Shown here piece after piece: positions 41,732 through 51,824 of a DNA stretch of 64,000 nt (within the stretch, counting starts at the first letter, position 1; each line of letters begins with the position of its first letter). A program made the translations under genes and the position numbers. A model generated the notes under the pieces. It saw only the letters and a list, made by a program, of their open reading frames with translations, was not told the origin of the DNA and ran no database searches. This DNA comes from Streptomyces sp. WMMB 322 (GTDB taxonomy: Bacteria > Actinomycetota > Actinomycetes > Streptomycetales > Streptomycetaceae): the NCBI RefSeq assembly GCF_900090145.1, contig NZ_FMHI01000003.1:310638-374637 (forward strand), given 5' to 3'.

Positions 41732-43042
41732 CTACGTCGTGGCGGGTGAGGAGCCCTTCAGCATTTTCAGGTCGAGCGCTTCGGCCATCGCCCTGTACCC
41801 GTTGTCGCTGGGGTGCAGGTGGTCGCCGGAGTCGTAGGCCGGGCGCAGGCGCTCGGGGTTGGCCGGGTCCCGCAGCGCGGCGTCGAAGTCGACGACGTCG
41901 TCGAAGACCTTGCCCGAGCGGATCTCCTCGTTGACCCGCTGGCGGATCGTGTCCAACTGCTTTTCGTAGCCCCGGTGTCCGCCGAAGGGGGTGAGGGTGC
42001 CGCCGATGACGCGCAGATTGCGCGCGTGCGCGTACTTCACCAACTGCCGCAGCCCGTCGACGATTCGCTCGGGGTCGCGCTGCCGGGGCTGCTTGATGAT
42101 GTCGTTGAGGCCCATCTCGATGACGACGGCCTTGACCCCGGACCGCGAGAGCACGTCGCGCTGGATCCGGGTCAGGCCGCTGGGGCCGTTGTTGGGCGAG
42201 TAGCGGGGCCCGTCGACGAGGACGCGGTTGCCGCTGATGCCGCCGTTGAGGACGCTGTACCGGGGCGCTCCCCGCTCCGTGCGCAGACGTTCGGCGAGGA
42301 AGTCCGTCCAGCGGCGGTTGGCGCCCGGGCTGGAGGTGATGCCGTCGGTGATGGAGTCGCCGAGCACGGCCACCGCGCCGCGCGTCTGACTGGTCCACAC
42401 GTCGACTGCGGTGAGGTAACGCCAGTACGGGCTCTGCTGGGTGAAGGCCGTGCCCGAGGTCTCCTCGGCCTTGTCGCCCTGTGCCACGTAGCTGGTCTGA
42501 CGCGCATAGGGGTGGTACGTGACGGGCCCGGACGGCTTCGGGGAGTAGGTGGTGACGAGGAGGTCGGCTGCGTGCGGGACGTTGAGTCTCACCGAGTCGC
42601 TGACCGCCTTGCGGCCCGGAGGGATGGTCACCGAGCGGGAGTTGCCGAAGGTCAGCCGGCGCATGGTGCCTGTGGCCGCCGTGGGGTTGCTGGGTGCGGC
42701 GGCGAGGGCGAGCGTCGCGTGCGTGATCGTGAGGGGCTTGGTGCCGTAGAGGTTGGAGAGGGTGATGCGGGCGCCCGATCCGCCCACCGAGGTGTGGACG
42801 ACGTTGCGTATCGACATCTTGGGGTAGCCGTCGGCGGTGTTGGGCTCGGCCGCGACGGCGGGCGCCGACCAGGTTCCCACCCAGTTGCCCGAGGAGGCGG
42901 GCGCGGCGGAGTCACGGGTGCCCTGCGTGATGCCGTCCAGACTGCCGTCGTCGCCGCCCGCACCGATGAAGACGGCGGTGGACACCAGCACGACGATGGC
43001 CGCCAGACCGGCCAGCAAGGCATAACCCATGTTTCTGGTCAC
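41732..43042 (-). CDS. Secreted SGNH/GDSL hydrolase
   Basis: 436-aa exported esterase or lipase-like hydrolase. The N-terminus MGYALLAGLAAIVVLVSTAV is a signal peptide or anchor. Block I is AVLGDSITDG, block II NGGISGNRVL (Gly), block III GLNDI (Asn) and block V SGDHLHPSDNGYRA (Asp, His). A beta-sandwich domain of about 150 residues precedes the catalytic part, as in secreted Streptomyces rhamnogalacturonan-acetylesterase-like proteins. GTG 43042 follows GAGGAG at 11 nt; ATG 43030 is an alternative. Confidence 0.88.
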   Translation of the reverse strand: MTRNMGYALLAGLAAIVVLVSTAVFIGAGGDDGSLDGITQGTRDSAAPASSGNWVGTWSAPAVAAEPNTADGYPKMSIRNVVHTSVGGSGARITLSNLYGTKPLTITHATLALAAAPSNPTAATGTMRRLTFGNSRSVTIPPGRKAVSDSVRLNVPHAADLLVTTYSPKPSGPVTYHPYARQTSYVAQGDKAEETSGTAFTQQSPYWRYLTAVDVWTSQTRGAVAVLGDSITDGITSSPGANRRWTDFLAERLRTERGAPRYSVLNGGISGNRVLVDGPRYSPNNGPSGLTRIQRDVLSRSGVKAVVIEMGLNDIIKQPRQRDPERIVDGLRQLVKYAHARNLRVIGGTLTPFGGHRGYEKQLDTIRQRVNEEIRSGKVFDDVVDFDAALRDPANPERLRPAYDSGDHLHPSDNGYRAMAEALDLKMLKGSSPATT

Positions 43043-43257
43043 GCGCGGTGTATCTCCTCGGGCAGGCGGAGCCCGAGGCTCCGAGTGGTCGCGGTGGAAT
43101 GATCCCACGATCGCGGCGAGGCCCTCTCCCTGGGGGCGGCCAGGCCGGGGCGACCCGGGTGGTCGTCCGCAATGACAGACGCCGTATGCCCGGGCTTCGT
43201 TCCACCTGTCAGGCACCTTGGGACACTGTAGGGGGGACAGGCCGAACGGTGGAGTGG

Positions 43258-44733
43258 ATGGATCAGGCAAAAGCGGGCGACGTGACCCCCGCAGGCGCGG
43301 GTGGAGTGAGAGCAATCACAGACGGGAAGGCCGCGCGAACCGCGGGGCCCGGCCCGAACGGCCGTACGGGCAGCGACAGTTCGGGCCGCAGCGCGGCATC
43401 GGATTCCGGCGCCGCAACGGGTTCCGGCGCCGCATCGGGTTCCGGTGGGCGGCCCCCGAACCCGGGCCCCCTGGGTACCTTCACCGCCGCGGACGAGGAG
43501 CGGCGCCGCGGTGTGCGCAGGATGAAGACCATCGCGACAGGCGCATTGCTGCTGATGGCCGTGGTCTTCGTGCTGGCGAAGTGGGCGCAGCACGAGGGTG
43601 CGGGAGTCTGGAGCGGATACGTCGCGGCTGCCGCCGAGGCGGGCATGGTGGGCGCGCTGGCGGACTGGTTCGCGGTGACTGCGCTCTTCCGTCATCCGCT
43701 CGGGCTGCCGATTCCCCACACCGCAATCATCCCCACCAAGAAGGATCAACTCGGACATACGCTCGGGGAGTTCGTCGGCGAGAACTTCCTCTCCGCTGAC
43801 GTCGTACGGTCCCGGCTGCGGACGGTGGGCATCGCCGGCCGCCTCGGTTCGTGGCTCGCGCAGCCGGAGCACGCGGACCGGGTGACCTCGGAACTGTCGA
43901 CGGCGCTGCGCGGCACGCTGGCCGTCCTGCGGGACTCGGACGTGCAGGCGGTGGTGGGCGAGGCCATCACGCGCCGCGCCGACGCGCAGGAGATCGCGCC
44001 GGCGCTGGGGTCGATGCTGGAGCGCGTCGTGGCCGACCAGGGCCACAGGCGCGTGGTGGATCTGGTGTGCGGGCGGGCGGCGCAGTGGCTGGAGCAGCAC
44101 AGCGACTCCGTGGTCGAGGCGGTCACCGGCGGTGCGCCGGGCTGGACGCCCCGCTTCATCGACCGGCGCGTGGGCGACCGCGTCTACCGGGAGTTGCTGC
44201 GGTTCGTGACGGAGATGCGGGACATGCCGGAGCACCCGGCTCGCGGGGCGATCGACCGCTTCCTGACGGACTTCGCGGCGGACCTGCGGTCGGATCCGCA
44301 GACGCGGGCGCGGGTCGAACGGCTCAAGAGCGACGTGCTCGGCCGCAGCGAGGTGCAGGACCTGATCTCCTCGGCGTGGAACTCGGTGCGTTCGATGATC
44401 GTCGCGGCTGCGGAGGACGAAAGCAGCCAACTGCGCCTGCGGGCAAGGGCGTCGCTGCTGTCGCTGGGGAAGCGGATGGCCTCCGACGGGCGTCTGCGGG
44501 GCAAGGTCGACGGCTGGATCGAGGACGCCGCGGTGTACGTCGTCACCACGTACCGGAACGAGATCACGTCACTGATCACGGAGACGGTCGCGGGCTGGGA
44601 CGCCGGACACACGTCGAAGAAGATCGAGGCACACATCGGCCGTGATCTTCAGTTCATCCGTCTCAACGGCACAGTCGTCGGCTCGATGGCGGGACTTGCG
44701 ATCTATGCGCTGGTGAACCTGGTCACGCGCTGA
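43258..44733 (+). CDS. DUF445-family membrane protein (YjiN-like)
   Basis: 491-aa protein. The first 75 residues are Gly/Ala/Ser-rich. Then ERRRGVRRMKTIATGALLLM starts the DUF445 domain: two N-terminal helices, AGMVGALADWFAVTALFRHP and IPHTAIIPTKKDQLGHTLG, a long alpha-helical middle, and a final helix (GTVVGSMAGLAIYALVNLV). The family is widespread and uncharacterised; YjiN is its E. coli member. An in-frame GTG nine bases upstream is an alternative start. It is convergent with the lipoprotein gene across a strong terminator. Confidence 0.88.
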   Translation: MDQAKAGDVTPAGAGGVRAITDGKAARTAGPGPNGRTGSDSSGRSAASDSGAATGSGAASGSGGRPPNPGPLGTFTAADEERRRGVRRMKTIATGALLLMAVVFVLAKWAQHEGAGVWSGYVAAAAEAGMVGALADWFAVTALFRHPLGLPIPHTAIIPTKKDQLGHTLGEFVGENFLSADVVRSRLRTVGIAGRLGSWLAQPEHADRVTSELSTALRGTLAVLRDSDVQAVVGEAITRRADAQEIAPALGSMLERVVADQGHRRVVDLVCGRAAQWLEQHSDSVVEAVTGGAPGWTPRFIDRRVGDRVYRELLRFVTEMRDMPEHPARGAIDRFLTDFAADLRSDPQTRARVERLKSDVLGRSEVQDLISSAWNSVRSMIVAAAEDESSQLRLRARASLLSLGKRMASDGRLRGKVDGWIEDAAVYVVTTYRNEITSLITETVAGWDAGHTSKKIEAHIGRDLQFIRLNGTVVGSMAGLAIYALVNLVTR

Positions 44734-44746
44734 GCCCGGCCGTGGC

Positions 44747-44777
44747 GGCGGGGCGGCCGTGGCGCGGCCGCCCCGCC
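44747..44777. terminator. Bidirectional terminator, DUF445 / lipoprotein
   Basis: GGCGGGGCGGCCG and CGGCCGCCCCGCC form a perfect 13-bp stem with a 5-nt loop between convergent stops. Confidence 0.9.
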
Positions 44778-44788
44778 GGAACCACGCG

Positions 44789-45166
44789 TCAGCCTGTGCA
44801 GACCTTGGTCAGCTCGTCGGCCGCCTCGCCGACCGGACGCACATCGGGCTCGCGCCCGGCGTCGACGGCCTTCTGCGCATCCTCGACCGCGCTGTTCATG
44901 TGACCGACGGCCTTGTCCACGTCGGCATCGCCCGTGCTCTGGTCGATCTTCTCGAGGTTCTTGTCGATGCGGTCTATCGACTCCTTCGCCTGCGCCGGGT
45001 CCTCGGAGGCACCGGAGACGGCCTTCTGGAGATCGTCGGCCGCTTCGGCGACCGTGACCGCTGTGTTGGCGCAGCTGACCGCCTTGTCGACCGCGCTGCA
45101 CCCGGTCAGAACGGTGGCGGCGAACACTGCGGCGCCGAGAACGGGGAGCACGGGAGAACGGCGCAC
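44789..45166 (-). CDS. Small secreted lipoprotein, helical
   Basis: 125-aa protein with signal PVLPVLGAAVFAATV and lipobox VLTGC (Cys 22). The mature part is alpha-helical and charged, with heptad-like AADDLQKAVSGASEDPAQ and SIDRIDKNLEKIDQS, suggesting a coiled coil. GTG 45166 has GAGG 5 nt upstream, favoured over an ATG at 45250 that would bury the signal peptide. No known family is recognised. It follows rph on the same strand beyond a hairpin. Confidence 0.75.
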   Translation of the reverse strand: MRRSPVLPVLGAAVFAATVLTGCSAVDKAVSCANTAVTVAEAADDLQKAVSGASEDPAQAKESIDRIDKNLEKIDQSTGDADVDKAVGHMNSAVEDAQKAVDAGREPDVRPVGEAADELTKVCTG

Positions 45167-45189
45167 TGGGACCTCTTCCTTGGCGATGG

Positions 45190-45221
45190 ACGGGCCGCGC
45201 GGTTTGACACGCGCGGCCCGT
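45190..45221 (-). terminator. Hairpin between rph and the lipoprotein gene
   Basis: ACGGGCCGCGCG and CGCGCGGCCCGT form a perfect 12-bp stem with an 8-nt loop, only 23 bp upstream of the lipoprotein start. It can end rph transcription but leaves no room for a leadered promoter after it, so it may be an attenuator or leader structure. Confidence 0.6.
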
Positions 45222-45328
45222 ACCTCTTCAGACGCGTAAAGCATACGCAAAGTTCCCGGCTTCCAACCGCCCTGCGCAAGTTGCGAATTCGCCTCGGAAC
45301 GGCCCCGGCGACAGCGGCCGGGATGCCC

Positions 45329-46054
45329 TCAGCCCGCGAGCGCCTTGCGCTGCGCACCGTCGAGCTGCGCGCACCCCTTGACGGAGAGGTCGAGGAGTCC
45401 GTCGAGCTGCTCACGTGCGAACGGCTCCCCCTCGGCGGTCCCTTGGACCTCGACGAACTTCCCGTCGCCGGTGCAGACGACGTTCATGTCGGTCTCCGCG
45501 CGCACGTCTTCCTCGTAGCACAGGTCGAGCAACTGGTTCCCGTCGACGATGCCGACGCTGACGCCGGCGACGGTGCCCGTGAGCGGCTGGGACCTGCTCT
45601 TGACGAGCTTCTTCTCCTGGGCCCAGGAGACGGCGTCGGCCAGTGCGACGTAGGCGCCCGTGATCGCGGCGGTGCGGGTGCCGCCGTCGGCCTGGAGAAC
45701 GTCGCAGTCGAGGACCACGGTGTTCTCCCCGAGCGCCTTGTAGTCCACGACCGCGCGCAGCGAGCGCCCGATGAGGCGGGAGATCTCATGTGTGCGGCCG
45801 CCGATCTTGCCGCGCACGGACTCGCGGTCGCCGCGGGTGTTCGTGGAGCGCGGCAGCATTGCGTACTCGGCCGTGACCCAGCCCTGTCCGCTGCCCTTGC
45901 GCCAGCGCGGCACTCCTTCCGTGACGCTGGCGGTGCACAGCACGCGGGTGTCGCCGAAGCAGATCAGAACGGAACCCTCGGCGTGCTTGCTCCAGCCGCG
46001 GTCGATGGTGATGGGGCGCAACTGGTCAGCCGTGCGGCCGTCGATACGAGTCAT
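45329..46054 (-). CDS. rph: Ribonuclease PH
   Basis: 241-aa phosphorolytic 3'-exoribonuclease trimming tRNA precursors. Family motifs: [69 protein letters not shown] (phosphate-binding Arg), [20 protein letters not shown] and [21 protein letters not shown]. Length is normal. Its usual partner rdgB is not downstream; it lies at 32.4 kb in the opposite orientation. Confidence 0.95.
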   Translation of the reverse strand: MTRIDGRTADQLRPITIDRGWSKHAEGSVLICFGDTRVLCTASVTEGVPRWRKGSGQGWVTAEYAMLPRSTNTRGDRESVRGKIGGRTHEISRLIGRSLRAVVDYKALGENTVVLDCDVLQADGGTRTAAITGAYVALADAVSWAQEKKLVKSRSQPLTGTVAGVSVGIVDGNQLLDLCYEEDVRAETDMNVVCTGDGKFVEVQGTAEGEPFAREQLDGLLDLSVKGCAQLDGAQRKALAG

Positions 46055-46175
46055 GGTGCGAGCCTAAGCCCTCGCGCCTGAAGGCCCGTTCAGCCCTTTG
46101 TCCGCTCGCACTTCCCCGGATCGGCGGCACCGGCGGGCCGGAGAAGCCGTGGCCCGCCGGTGCGGACGCGGTGCG

Positions 46176-46409
46176 TCACATCATGTCCTCGATCTCGACG
46201 GCGATCGGATCGGCGTCGGTGCCGATGACGATCTGTATGGCCGACCCCATCTTCACGACTCCGTGCGCACCCGCGGCCCGCAGGGCCGCTTCGTCGACGA
46301 GCGCTGCGTCCGCGACCTCGGTGCGAAGACGGGTGATGCAGCCCTCGATCTCGGAGATGTTGTCGAGTCCGCCGAGCCCGGCGACGATCTTTTCGGCCTT
46401 GCTGCTCAT
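46176..46409 (-). CDS. nagF: PTS EIIB component for N-acetylglucosamine
   Basis: 77-aa free-standing EIIB of the glucose/GlcNAc PTS family. It passes phosphate from EIIA to the incoming sugar through the Cys in EGCITRLRTEVAD. IVIGTDADPIAVEIEDMM ends the domain. AGGAG is 6 nt before the ATG. It is divergent from nagE2 across 266 bp with two dre-like sites, as expected for DasR control. Confidence 0.93.
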   Translation of the reverse strand: MSSKAEKIVAGLGGLDNISEIEGCITRLRTEVADAALVDEAALRAAGAHGVVKMGSAIQIVIGTDADPIAVEIEDMM

Positions 46410-46465
46410 GTCATTCTCCTGCTCTCCGGCGCCGGCTCACGTGCCGAGCACGCACCCCGGCAGGC

Positions 46466-46481
46466 CGAGGTCTACACCAGT
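46466..46481. promoter_or_regulatory. dre site (DasR) near nagF
   Basis: CGAGGTCTACACCAGT matches the dre consensus ACTGGTCTAGACCAGT in the GGTCTA, ACCA and GT parts, 57 bp upstream of the nagF start. Confidence 0.75.
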
Positions 46482-46606
46482 ATGGGCCAATCGTCGGCTC
46501 GCGCCTCTTGCGTCCGGGATGCCGGTGACACTCCCCGGTTCCCCGGGTACATATGCGCCCTTAACACAACAAGTTGCGCTTTCCGCGCTGCTGCACCCGT
46601 GCTACA

Positions 46607-46622
46607 AGAGGTCTACACCATT
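46607..46622. promoter_or_regulatory. dre site (DasR) near nagE2
   Basis: AGAGGTCTACACCATT matches 12 of 16 dre positions with the GGTCTA..ACCA core, 54 bp upstream of the nagE2 ATG. The two sites in this gap are 141 bp apart. Confidence 0.75.
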
Positions 46623-46675
46623 CACGGGGTCTGCTCCGCACGGTCCGACCTCCCGCAGACCACTGGAGGACGTTG

Positions 46676-48163
46676 ATGACCACGGCTACCGAAGCCCGGA
46701 CGACGGGCCGGGGCTCGGGTGCGATGGCTGTAGCCCAGCGCATCGGCCGCAGCCTCATGCTTCCGATCGCCACCCTGCCGGCCGCCGCGCTGATGGTCCG
46801 GCTGGGCCAGCCCGACATGCTCGGCCGTCCGGGATTCCCGGACTCCCTGAACCGCATCGCCCAGTTCCTCGCCAGGGGCGGCGGCGCACTGATCGACAAC
46901 ATGCCGCTGCTGTTCGCCGTCGGCATCGCCGTGGGATTCGCCCGCAAGTCGGACGGGTCGACGGCGCTGGCCGCCGTCGTCGGCTACCTGGTCTTCAAGA
47001 ACGTGCTGGGGGCCTTCAAGGACGGGAATCTGCCCCCGGTCGAGAAGGTCGTCGACGGCAAGGTCGGCACGGCCGCACCGCCGGTGGACGCCGGTGTGCT
47101 GGGCGGCGTGGTCATGGGCATCGTCGTCGCCCTCCTCTACCAGCGCTACTACCGCAAGAAGCTCCCCGACTGGCTCGGCTTCTTCGGCGGCCGCCGTCTC
47201 GTGCCGATCCTCTCGGCATTCGCCGGCCTCTTCATCGGCGTGATCTTCGGCTACATCTGGCCGGTGCTGGGCACGGGGCTGCACGACTTCGGCGCCTGGC
47301 TCGTCGGCTCGGGAGCCGCGGGAGCCGGTGTCTACGGGGTGGCGAACCGGGCCCTCATCCCGATCGGCATGCATCACCTGCTCAACTCCTTCCCGTGGTT
47401 CCAGGCCGGCTCGTACAAGGGGCAGCACGGTGACATCGCGCGCTTCCTCGCGGGCGACCCCAGCGCCGGCCAGTTCATGACGGGGTTCTTCCCGATCATG
47501 ATGTTCGCCCTGCCCGCCGCGTGCCTGGCGATGTACCACTGCGCACGGCCCGAGCGGCGCAAGGTGATCGGCGGCCTGATGATCTCCCTCGCGCTCACCG
47601 CCTTCATCACGGGCGTGACGGAGCCCATCGAGTTCTCGTTCATGTTCATCGCACCCGTGCTGTACGCGATCCACGCGGTGCTGACGGGCATCTCCATGGC
47701 CCTGGTGTGGACCCTGGGCATGAAGGACGGCTTCGGCTTCTCGGCCGGCGCGATCGACTTCATGCTGAACCTCGGCATCGCCACGAACCCGTGGGGCCTG
47801 GTGGTCGTGGGCCTGGGATTCGCGGTGGTCTACTACACCGTCTTCCGCTTCGCGATCATCAAGTTCGACCTGCCCACGCCCGGCCGGGAGGCGCCCGAGC
47901 CGGAGGAGCAGGAGCGGCAGCAGGAGCGCGAGCCGGCGACGAACAAGGGCGGAATCCGCGGCGACGTACCGGTCGCGGTCGCGGAGACGACCACCGACAA
48001 GGCCATCGACAAACAGGAGTATCCCGTCTCCCTGGGCAAGGTCTCCCCGAACAGGCAGGACGCGGGGGCGGCGCAGCCCGCCAGGCCCACTCAGCCCCAG
48101 GAGGCACGGCGCGGCCGCGACGACGGGGACGAGGACCAGGACAGGAGCCGCTTGGGGATCTGA
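46676..48163 (+). CDS. nagE2: PTS EIIC permease for N-acetylglucosamine
   Basis: 495-aa membrane permease importing and phosphorylating GlcNAc, the main chitin monomer. EIIC features: IGRSLMLPIATLPAAALMVR at the start, NMPLLFAVGIAVGFARKSDG, GMHHLLNSFPWFQAG and FLTGVTEPIEFSF-type GVTEPIEFSFMFIAP. The last 90 residues are hydrophilic and repeat Glu/Gln/Pro. GGAGGA is 5 nt before the ATG. Only one EIIC gene is present here; S. coelicolor has two (nagE1, nagE2) at this locus, as I recall. Confidence 0.93.
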   Translation: MTTATEARTTGRGSGAMAVAQRIGRSLMLPIATLPAAALMVRLGQPDMLGRPGFPDSLNRIAQFLARGGGALIDNMPLLFAVGIAVGFARKSDGSTALAAVVGYLVFKNVLGAFKDGNLPPVEKVVDGKVGTAAPPVDAGVLGGVVMGIVVALLYQRYYRKKLPDWLGFFGGRRLVPILSAFAGLFIGVIFGYIWPVLGTGLHDFGAWLVGSGAAGAGVYGVANRALIPIGMHHLLNSFPWFQAGSYKGQHGDIARFLAGDPSAGQFMTGFFPIMMFALPAACLAMYHCARPERRKVIGGLMISLALTAFITGVTEPIEFSFMFIAPVLYAIHAVLTGISMALVWTLGMKDGFGFSAGAIDFMLNLGIATNPWGLVVVGLGFAVVYYTVFRFAIIKFDLPTPGREAPEPEEQERQQEREPATNKGGIRGDVPVAVAETTTDKAIDKQEYPVSLGKVSPNRQDAGAAQPARPTQPQEARRGRDDGDEDQDRSRLGI

Positions 48164-48216
48164 CGCCGGGGCGGCCACGGGGCCGGCGACCAGCGACCGG
48201 CGGAACGGCAACCGAG

Positions 48217-48248
48217 CCGCACCCGCTGCCGACAGGCGGCGGGTGCGG
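48217..48248. terminator. Terminator between nagE2 and the MBL gene
   Basis: CCGCACCCGCTGCC and GGCGGCGGGTGCGG form a 14-pair stem (one wobble) with a GACA loop between convergent genes. Confidence 0.85.
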
Positions 48249-48331
48249 TGCCGTGTGTGCCTGTCCGCGTGTGCCTGCCCGCGTGTGCCCGGAGGAGTCC
48301 GCGGGGCCGCGCCCCGCGCCGTGCGGCGCCG

Positions 48332-49093
48332 CTACAGCTCGTAGACCGCGCCCGGCCTGGCCAGCTCGACGGGGCCGCCGAAGGCGTCCTTGGCGTCCCG
48401 GAGGTTGACCTTCGCGTCGGTCCACGGCGGTACATGGGTGAGGACCAGCCGCTCCACGCCCGCGGACTGTGCGCACTCCCCCGCCTCACGGCCGTTGAGA
48501 TGCAGGTCGGGGATGGCTTCCTTGCCGTGCGTGAAGGAAGCCTCACACAGGAAGATGTCCGCGCCGCGTGCCAGTTCCCGGAGCGGCCCGCAGGCCCCCG
48601 TGTCACCCGAGTAGACGAGCACCTTGCCGCTTTCCCGGTGGGTCACCCGGAACGCGTAGGACTCCACGGGGTGCAGGACCTCCTCCGTGCGGACCGTGAA
48701 GGGACCGAGGTCGAAGGAGTCCCCCCGCGTGAGCGTTCGGAAGTCGAAGACCTCGCTCATCGCGGAGTCCGACGGTGTGTCACCGTACGCGACGGTCAGG
48801 CGCCGCTCGGTGTCCCGAGGACCGTAGACGGGGAGCGGCTCGCAACGTCCGCCCTCGTGACGGTAGTAACGCGCCACGAAGTAGCCGCACATGTCGATGC
48901 AGTGATCGGGGTGCAGGTGGCTGAGCGCGATGGCGTCCAGGTCGTAGAGACCGCTGTAGCGCTGGAGCTCGCCGAGCGCGCCGTTCCCCATGTCCAGAAG
49001 CAGCCGGTATCCCTCGGCCTCGACCAGATAACTCGAACAGGCCGACTCCGCCGATGGGAACGACCCGGAGCAGCCGACGACGGTGAGCTTCAT
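48332..49093 (-). CDS. MBL-fold metallo-hydrolase (RNase Z-like)
   Basis: 253-aa zinc hydrolase. The metal motif is SHLHPDHCID (HxHxDH) at about residue 60, with YSGDTGACGPL and LTHVPPW supplying later ligands; HLNGREAG is the RNase Z/phosphodiesterase-like segment. GGAGG lies 11 nt before the ATG. It is divergent from the PemK-like gene. Possible activities are tRNA 3' processing or cyclic-nucleotide/phosphodiester hydrolysis; none is proven. Confidence 0.85.
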   Translation of the reverse strand: MKLTVVGCSGSFPSAESACSSYLVEAEGYRLLLDMGNGALGELQRYSGLYDLDAIALSHLHPDHCIDMCGYFVARYYRHEGGRCEPLPVYGPRDTERRLTVAYGDTPSDSAMSEVFDFRTLTRGDSFDLGPFTVRTEEVLHPVESYAFRVTHRESGKVLVYSGDTGACGPLRELARGADIFLCEASFTHGKEAIPDLHLNGREAGECAQSAGVERLVLTHVPPWTDAKVNLRDAKDAFGGPVELARPGAVYEL

Positions 49094-49257
49094 GAAAGCA
49101 GTGACCTCCGTTGGCGGCTGTGGGGTTTTCCGAGCGTAAGCCGCACGGTGCCGCCTTTGGACTCAAGAGCGCGCTGGTGTGGGCGGAATCACCAGCGCGG
49201 GGTACGGTCGGCAATCTGTGCGGTGCTGCCGTGCGCGGTCCGGGAGGCGAGGCGGGC

Positions 49258-49725
49258 GTGGACACTTGGTGGTGGCTGGCGCTGGGTGCCGTCGTGGCCC
49301 TGTCACTTGTGGCGGCGCTGATCGACGGGGGCGCGCGGCTCGCCCGTCCCGTCGGCCGGCTGCGCGGCGACCGGAACCGGCGGAACGTCTCGCTGCCCGA
49401 CAGGGGACCGCGTCCCGGGGAGATCTGGTGGACGCGCGAGCCGCTCCTCGTCCTGGTCCTTGCGGTACGCATCGACAGCGCCCGGGTCGCACGGATCAGT
49501 GCGGAACGGCCTTCCCGCGATGGCGAGTACCGGCTGCCGGAGTCGTCCGGGGCGAAGCTGGCCCTGCCGCCGGGGACGGTCGCGGACGCCCCCGGCCGCG
49601 TGACCGCGCTGTGTACGGACGCCGATGCGGCATGGGACGTGGAACTGAGCGAGTTCGGACGGCGTGCGGGTGAGGTCGACCAGGACACCTGGGTGCAGGT
49701 GCGTCATCTCGCCGGTGAGGACTGA
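49258..49725 (+). CDS. PemK/MazF-like protein with N-terminal membrane helix
   Basis: 155-aa protein. One transmembrane helix (WWWLALGAVVALSLVAALI) is followed by a basic linker and a domain starting RPGEIWWTREPLLVLVLAVRI, the opening of PemK/MazF-type folds. GAGG is 5 nt before the GTG at 49258. No antitoxin gene is adjacent: the MBL gene diverges on the left and a 450-bp non-coding gap is on the right. RNase toxicity is therefore doubtful; it may be a membrane-tethered relative with another role. Confidence 0.7.
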   Translation: MDTWWWLALGAVVALSLVAALIDGGARLARPVGRLRGDRNRRNVSLPDRGPRPGEIWWTREPLLVLVLAVRIDSARVARISAERPSRDGEYRLPESSGAKLALPPGTVADAPGRVTALCTDADAAWDVELSEFGRRAGEVDQDTWVQVRHLAGED

Positions 49726-50178
49726 CGCTCACGGCCGGAGCGGAACGGCCCCGGGTACCGCCCCGGGGGACCCGGACCGCGAACCGCACGACCACACGGA
49801 CTGCGCGCGACGCGGGGGCACGGCGGCTGCGGGCGGCCTCACACGCCGCGCGCCGCGCACGAACTCACCCCTCCCCCGCCGGAGTTGACCGGCGGTGAGG
49901 CCCGGCGACCCGCCCGGGGCACGGGCCGCAACAGGGGGCGTCCGACGAACAGCGCCGTCCTCACCCGGGCGTCCGGCCGGGTGGTGCCGCGGCTTCCGCC
50001 TTGGTCCCCGGAAGCAGCCGGGGAGGGACCGGGCAGCTGCCCTGGAGGGCGTGTCCGCGAAGCGGTGTCGTCGCAGCGGGCTGCGCCGACCGACGACGCA
50101 GCGTGGGAGCACCCCCGGCCGAAGGCAGGGGGAATGCGTGCCAGGCCCCGCGGCCCGGACGGGACTTGCTGACGCTCC
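49726..50178. other. Non-coding gap between pemK-like and cysM genes
   Basis: 453 bp between convergent genes. No reading frame has family resemblance. The only structure noticed is the hairpin at 50112-50132 near cysM. It is longer than needed for convergent terminators. Confidence 0.5.
50112..50132 (-). terminator. Terminator of cysO-cysM
   Basis: CCCCCGGCC and GGCAGGGGG pair around GAA with one mismatch, 47 bp after the cysM stop. Similar CCCCCGnCCGAAGGnGGGGG palindromes are, as I recall, common between Streptomyces genes. Confidence 0.55.
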
Positions 50179-51694
<1,516 letters not shown>

Positions 51695-51824
51695 GGGCTC
51701 ATCGTAACGATTCCCGGTGCGGTGACCCGATCCCCGTTCCGCCATGTGGACGGAACCGTCTCATATGACGCCGATTCGCCCGTGACCTGCGGGAATCACC
51801 CGGCTCTGGGCGCCCTCGGGGGCT

